Position numbers and translations under genes: made by a program. A stretch of 8,450 bases of DNA, from the NCBI GenBank assembly GCA_964612675.1, contig CAZTDD010000190.1:1-8450 (forward strand), in the 5' to 3' direction. The notes below the pieces were generated by a model that was not told where the DNA came from, searched no databases, and saw only the letters and a list, made by a program, of their open reading frames with translations. The DNA is from CAZTDD01 sp964612675. GTDB taxonomy: Bacteria > Hinthialibacterota > Hinthialibacteria > Hinthialibacterales > JAKPRU01. Positions 6,124-8,450 of the stretch are shown here, one piece after another. How positions within the stretch are numbered: the first letter of the stretch is position 1; every line of letters begins with the position of its first letter.

Positions 6124-6188
6124 CCAGCTGGCAGCGGTATCGTTTATCCATTCGCACTGGCGTGCGTTACAGAAACAGGAACCATTCA

Positions 6189-7202
6189 ATGGAATTCGAC
6201 GGACACAACGAAACCAGCCAGGTCATCGCTCTCCTCTGCGCTCCAATCGGTCAGGAAAACAATGCAGCGGGCATGGTGAAACCTTTCTCGCCAACAGAAT
6301 GGAGCAGTCTGGAAGATCGAATTGCGCAAGCGGGCTGCTCGACCCCGGAAACGCTGCTCGGAAAAGAGGCCGATGAGATCCGCGAGGCATTGGATATCCC
6401 TCACGAGGACGCGGCTCGAATCGCGGCTCTGCTCGGGAGAGGCGTACAGCTGGGTATCGAACTCGAACGTCTCGGCAACAGAGGAATCTGGATGCTGACT
6501 CGCGCGGACCCGCACTACCCGGAGAAACTCGAAACTCGCCTTCAGCACCGCTCCCCGCCGGTCTTGTTTGGGGCAGGCCCTCGCGAGCTGCTCTCCGACC
6601 CGGGTGTAGCCGTTGTTGGATCGAGAGACCCCGATCCGCAAGGGGAAGAGAGAGCAAAAGAAATCGGCGAACGGTGTGCGCAGGAAGGATTGAGTGTTGT
6701 CTCCGGTGCAGCGCGTGGAGTAGACCGTCTGGCGATGACCGCTGCGCTGGAGGAAGCGGGCAGCGCTGTCGGAGTCGTCGCCGCGAGCCTCGAACAGACG
6801 CTGCTCGATCCCGAGGTGCGCAATTTCCTGCTGGAGGAGAAACTCGCACTGATTACTCCATTCAACCCGTCTTCGCCATTCACTCCGGGCAAAGCGATGG
6901 GACGGAACCCGCTGATCTACTGTCTGGCGGACTACGCGGTTGTCATCTCCAGCGCAAAAGACCGAGGCGGCACATGGGCCGGGGCGACCACCGCGCTGAA
7001 ATCGAAATGGTGTCCGGTTTTTGTGAGGGCGGACGATGATGTCCCCGAGGGGAACAAGGCGCTGATCGAAAAAGGCGGTATTCCGCTGGATCTTGCCACG
7101 ATGCCCGAGGATACGGGCTTCGAAGGCTGGCTCGAATCGCTTGCCGAAAAGCACAAACCTACACCAGAACAACCCGAGGTCATTCAGCAGGAGCTGTTCT
7201 GA
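6189..7202 (+). CDS. DprA/Smf-like SLOG-domain protein (no C-terminal winged helix seen)
   Basis: 337 aa. A helical N-terminal part (about 35-95, LEDRIAQAG and REALDIPHEDAARIAALLGR) is followed by the DprA-type Rossmann domain: YPEKLETRLQHRSPPVLFGAG (about 110-130), VAVVGSRDPDPQGEERA (140-156), VVSGAARGVDRLAMTAALE (170-188), GRNPLIYCLADYAVVISS (238-255), GGTWAGATTALK (260-271) and PVFVR. DprA loads RecA onto incoming single strands in transformation; SLOG-domain relatives also occur in nucleotide signalling and defence loci. The GGTWAGA motif in place of the usual SG-type glycine loop, plus the absent winged helix, place it with stand-alone DprA paralogues rather than the housekeeping gene. 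ATG at 6189 has AGGA 8 nt upstream; longer in-frame starts would read through the REP repeat. Function in this genome is not known. Confidence 0.8.
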   Translation: MEFDGHNETSQVIALLCAPIGQENNAAGMVKPFSPTEWSSLEDRIAQAGCSTPETLLGKEADEIREALDIPHEDAARIAALLGRGVQLGIELERLGNRGIWMLTRADPHYPEKLETRLQHRSPPVLFGAGPRELLSDPGVAVVGSRDPDPQGEERAKEIGERCAQEGLSVVSGAARGVDRLAMTAALEEAGSAVGVVAASLEQTLLDPEVRNFLLEEKLALITPFNPSSPFTPGKAMGRNPLIYCLADYAVVISSAKDRGGTWAGATTALKSKWCPVFVRADDDVPEGNKALIEKGGIPLDLATMPEDTGFEGWLESLAEKHKPTPEQPEVIQQELF

Positions 7203-7205
7203 TCG

Positions 7206-7736
7206 TTACGGAAGATCCGCAGGGATGCCGATGTCGGGCAGGCCGCGATAGCGCTCCTGATAATCCAACCCATAGCCCACAACAAATTTACGTGGAATCA
7301 CAAAGCCCACAAAATCCGGATTCGGCATCGGCGACGACTCGTAGCCTTCCTTCGCGAGCAACACACAGATCCGTAGCGATGCGGGTTCTAACGCCGCGAA
7401 GTGGTCGCGAGCGTAAGCCAGGCTCTGACCCGTGTCTAGAATGTCTTCCACGATGAGCACGTGTCGCTCTTTCAGATCGGGATGGGGCAGTACGGTCAAA
7501 TCGGGTTTTTCCTGTGGAGTTGTCGTACCCCGGTAGCTGGACATTTGAAGAAAATAGAACTCCGTATTCGGTCCGAGACGGCGAACGAGGTCAGAAAGAA
7601 AGATGACAGAGCCTTTCAATACGGAAATCAGAATTAGACGATCGTCGGAATATATTCTCTGGATTTCTTCAGCCAATTCATCCACTCGCTGCAAAATCCG
7701 GTCTCGGCTCACAATGATTCGTTTCAATGGATTCAT
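7206..7736 (-). CDS. hpt: Hypoxanthine (hypoxanthine-guanine) phosphoribosyltransferase
   Basis: 176 aa, normal for bacterial HPRTs. It shows the type I PRTase motifs: LKGS (40-43, pyrophosphate loop), SSYRGTT (66-72, flexible catalytic loop with the SY pair), VLIVEDILDTGQSL (93-106, PRPP-binding motif with E97, D98 and the catalytic D101), K150 with FVVGYGLDY (151-159, purine ring contacts), and RYRGLPDIG at the end. The cytosolic enzyme converts hypoxanthine or guanine plus PRPP to IMP or GMP in purine salvage. ATG at 7736 has a CGGAGA about 11 nt upstream. It converges on the DprA-like gene with 3 nt between stop codons, so the two are not an operon. Confidence 0.93.
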   Translation of the reverse strand: MNPLKRIIVSRDRILQRVDELAEEIQRIYSDDRLILISVLKGSVIFLSDLVRRLGPNTEFYFLQMSSYRGTTTPQEKPDLTVLPHPDLKERHVLIVEDILDTGQSLAYARDHFAALEPASLRICVLLAKEGYESSPMPNPDFVGFVIPRKFVVGYGLDYQERYRGLPDIGIPADLP

Positions 7737-7900
7737 TTAAAACGGTTTCTCCGGAACTGGTTTTACCGCTATTCTGGATCGAATCCCGCCGGATTTCCAC
7801 CGAAACGAACACAACAACAATTCACCTACGGCATGAATGAAAAAACGACCGCGCTTCAATAGTCGATTGTGAGACAGACGATCAACCCCCTCCTACACCC

Positions 7901-7919
7901 AATGTCATTAAGTTAAGAA
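7901..7919 (+). repeat. 19-bp direct repeat, left copy
   Basis: AATGTCATTAAGTTAAGAA; recurs at 8432-8450 with one change (A to G at base 16). The copies lie 531 bp apart in the same orientation, bracketing the hairpin cluster. Confidence 0.7.
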
Positions 7920-7936
7920 GATGACGGACCTTTCGC

Positions 7937-8006
7937 GGGAGGGCGAAGCTCCTGGTGAGCCGCGCACAGGAAGGGAACCCCGGCTCGGCGGGAGCCTCAC
8001 CCTCCC
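7937..8006. repeat. GC-rich imperfect inverted repeat (dispersed hairpin element)
   Basis: Left arm 7937-7962 (starting GGGAGGGCGAAGCTCC) pairs with right arm 7981-8006 (ending GGAGCCTCACCCTCCC) at 21 of 26 positions, around an 18-nt loop. Translations give REGEAPGEP and LGGSLTLP, peptides that I recognise as artefacts of a dispersed hairpin repeat common in genomes of Planctomycetes, Lentisphaerae and Verrucomicrobia. Confidence 0.7.
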
Positions 8007-8113
8007 AGAATTTCCTCCAAGTCGGTTGGCGCTGATATTCGTTTCAGTTTCTTTCCCCAATCTTGACGCCGTCAGTTTTAGCGGCACCGCAACAAGTCCG
8101 GCGGAGTTCTTCC

Positions 8114-8146
8114 CCCTCTCCCTCTGGGAGAGGGCCGGGGTGAGGG
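8114..8146 (+). repeat. CCCTCTCCC hairpin repeat, left unit
   Basis: Perfect 9-bp stem CCCTCTCCC and GGGAGAGGG around TCT (8114-8134), followed by CCGGGGTGAGGG. Its translation (LTPALSQRERG on the minus strand) is a familiar artefact of a widespread bacterial repeat. Oppositely oriented partner at 8284-8317. Confidence 0.75.
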
Positions 8147-8283
8147 ATCTTTGCACTTTACTCACCCCTCCCTCCGTATTTAATGAATTTCTGTCATCAT
8201 CCAAACCCTTTGCCGCTGATTCATTTGCTGTCTCTGGCGAATACACAAGCGGAGAATAATACCCGAATCCGGTGCAATGGTAG

Positions 8284-8317
8284 CCCCTCACCCTAACCCT
8301 CTCCCTGGGGGAGAGGG
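8284..8317 (-). repeat. CCCTCTCCC hairpin repeat, right unit
   Basis: CCCCTCACCCTAA (8284-8296) followed by the 9-bp stem CCCTCTCCC and GGGAGAGGG around TGG (8297-8317). It is inverted relative to the left unit, so the two form a 204-bp composite with hairpins outside and TGAGGG/CCCTCA facing inward over about 137 bp of unique sequence. Confidence 0.75.
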
Positions 8318-8399
8318 AAGCTCCGATGCCAACTTACGACTTCTTGCGAGCCCGTCAGTCTTGGGGGAGAATACGCTGCAGACACGCTCGTTTCCTTTT

Positions 8400-8422
8400 C
8401 CTCCCCCGAAGATCGGGGGAGG
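8400..8422. repeat. Perfect 10-bp hairpin
   Basis: CCTCCCCCGA and TCGGGGGAGG with a 3-nt AGA loop. Very stable, but no T-tract follows, so a repeat unit is more likely than a Rho-independent terminator. Confidence 0.6.
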
Positions 8423-8431
8423 TTAGGAGGC

Positions 8432-8450
8432 AATGTCATTAAGTTAGGAA
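8432..8450 (+). repeat. 19-bp direct repeat, right copy (at window edge)
   Basis: Matches 7901-7919 at 18 of 19 bases. It ends exactly at the window edge, so the true repeat may be longer. Confidence 0.7.

Larger units (their letters stand above)
5954..6127 (+). repeat. 174-bp direct repeat, copy 2
   Basis: Second copy of the RAYT tail and REP, separated from copy 1 by 13 bp (5941-5953). Homology starts abruptly at the catalytic-tyrosine codon region and ends abruptly after CACCCAG, matching copy 1 exactly at the right end. Confidence 0.9.
7737..8450. other. Gene-free region rich in hairpin repeats
   Basis: No coding sequence is supportable in these 714 bases. 7737-7900 is unique sequence that should contain the hpt promoter (minus strand), though no clear boxes stand out. 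From 7901 on the region is a nested cluster: a 19-bp sequence at both ends (7901-7919 and 8432-8450), a GC-rich 26-bp inverted repeat (7937-8006), a pair of oppositely oriented CCCTCTCCC hairpins (8114-8317) and a 10-bp hairpin (8400-8422). The long ORFs here are the translated repeats. Confidence 0.8.

Noticed and set aside
5997..6188. 64-residue N-terminal extension of the DprA-like protein
   Set aside because: It would be read out of frame through the RAYT tail and the REP hairpins; the ATG at 6189 has its own Shine-Dalgarno.
6186..7172. 328-aa minus-strand ORF
   Set aside because: Antisense shadow of the DprA-like gene; arginine-rich translation without motifs.
7206..7736. PRTase as partner of the DprA-like gene in one defence operon
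   Set aside because: The genes are convergent and the PRTase has all motifs of housekeeping HPRT.
7908..8291. Two overlapping ORFs (127 aa minus, 112 aa plus)
   Set aside because: They consist of translated hairpin repeats (REGEAPGEP, LTPALSQRERG), a known source of false genes.
8400..8422. Rho-independent terminator
   Set aside because: Strong hairpin, but no T-tract on either side and no gene ending nearby.

Overview
The window looks like chromosomal DNA of an uncultured, moderately GC-rich bacterium. Three things point loosely to the PVC superphylum (Planctomycetes, Lentisphaerae, Verrucomicrobia) or a neighbouring candidate phylum such as Hydrogenedentes: a secreted GH129/GH101-like glycosidase, small toxin-antitoxin loci, and intergenic hairpin repeats whose spurious translations (REGEAPGEP, LTPALSQRERG) I associate with those genomes. 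This placement is inference; there is no rRNA or taxonomic marker gene here.

Left part (1-3830). A RelE/HigB-like (DUF891/Gp49-type) toxin reads leftward off the window edge, with a promoter and a near-perfect 20-bp palindrome in front of it; its C-terminal third does not look like the family. A 78-aa acidic protein (522-758, plus) converges on a 745-aa secreted glycoside hydrolase (768-3005, minus). Upstream of the hydrolase on the same strand is a complete vapBC module (3120-3829). Its vapB start lies 7 nt from a strong -10, so the message is probably leaderless, and a CCATA/TATGG palindrome covers the promoter.

Middle (3830-6190). Stretch 3866-4114 holds no gene I can support. Then come a two-CxxC, two-helix membrane protein (4115-4609), an orphan 120-aa ORF (4719-5081) and the stub of an HNH endonuclease that has lost its catalytic histidines (5083-5265). 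Next is a REP-associated tyrosine transposase (RAYT, 5376-5888) bracketed by inverted REP hairpins carrying the diagnostic GTGG tetranucleotide. The last 40 codons of the RAYT plus its REP are repeated 187 bp downstream. In this repeat the coding part has diverged mostly at synonymous sites, but the REP and gene end are identical over 73 bp.

Right part (6189-8450). A DprA/SLOG-like protein (337 aa, no C-terminal winged helix seen) converges, with 3 nt between stop codons, on a hypoxanthine phosphoribosyltransferase gene. The last 710 bp contain no gene; they hold a cluster of hairpin repeats of three kinds bracketed by two direct copies of a 19-bp sequence.

The genes do not form one pathway. 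The window reads as a patchwork of housekeeping (hpt), catabolic (glycosidase) and accessory modules (two toxin loci, HNH remnant, RAYT/REP, DprA-like) separated by repeats. The most distinctive item is the RAYT/REP unit with its recombined tail.
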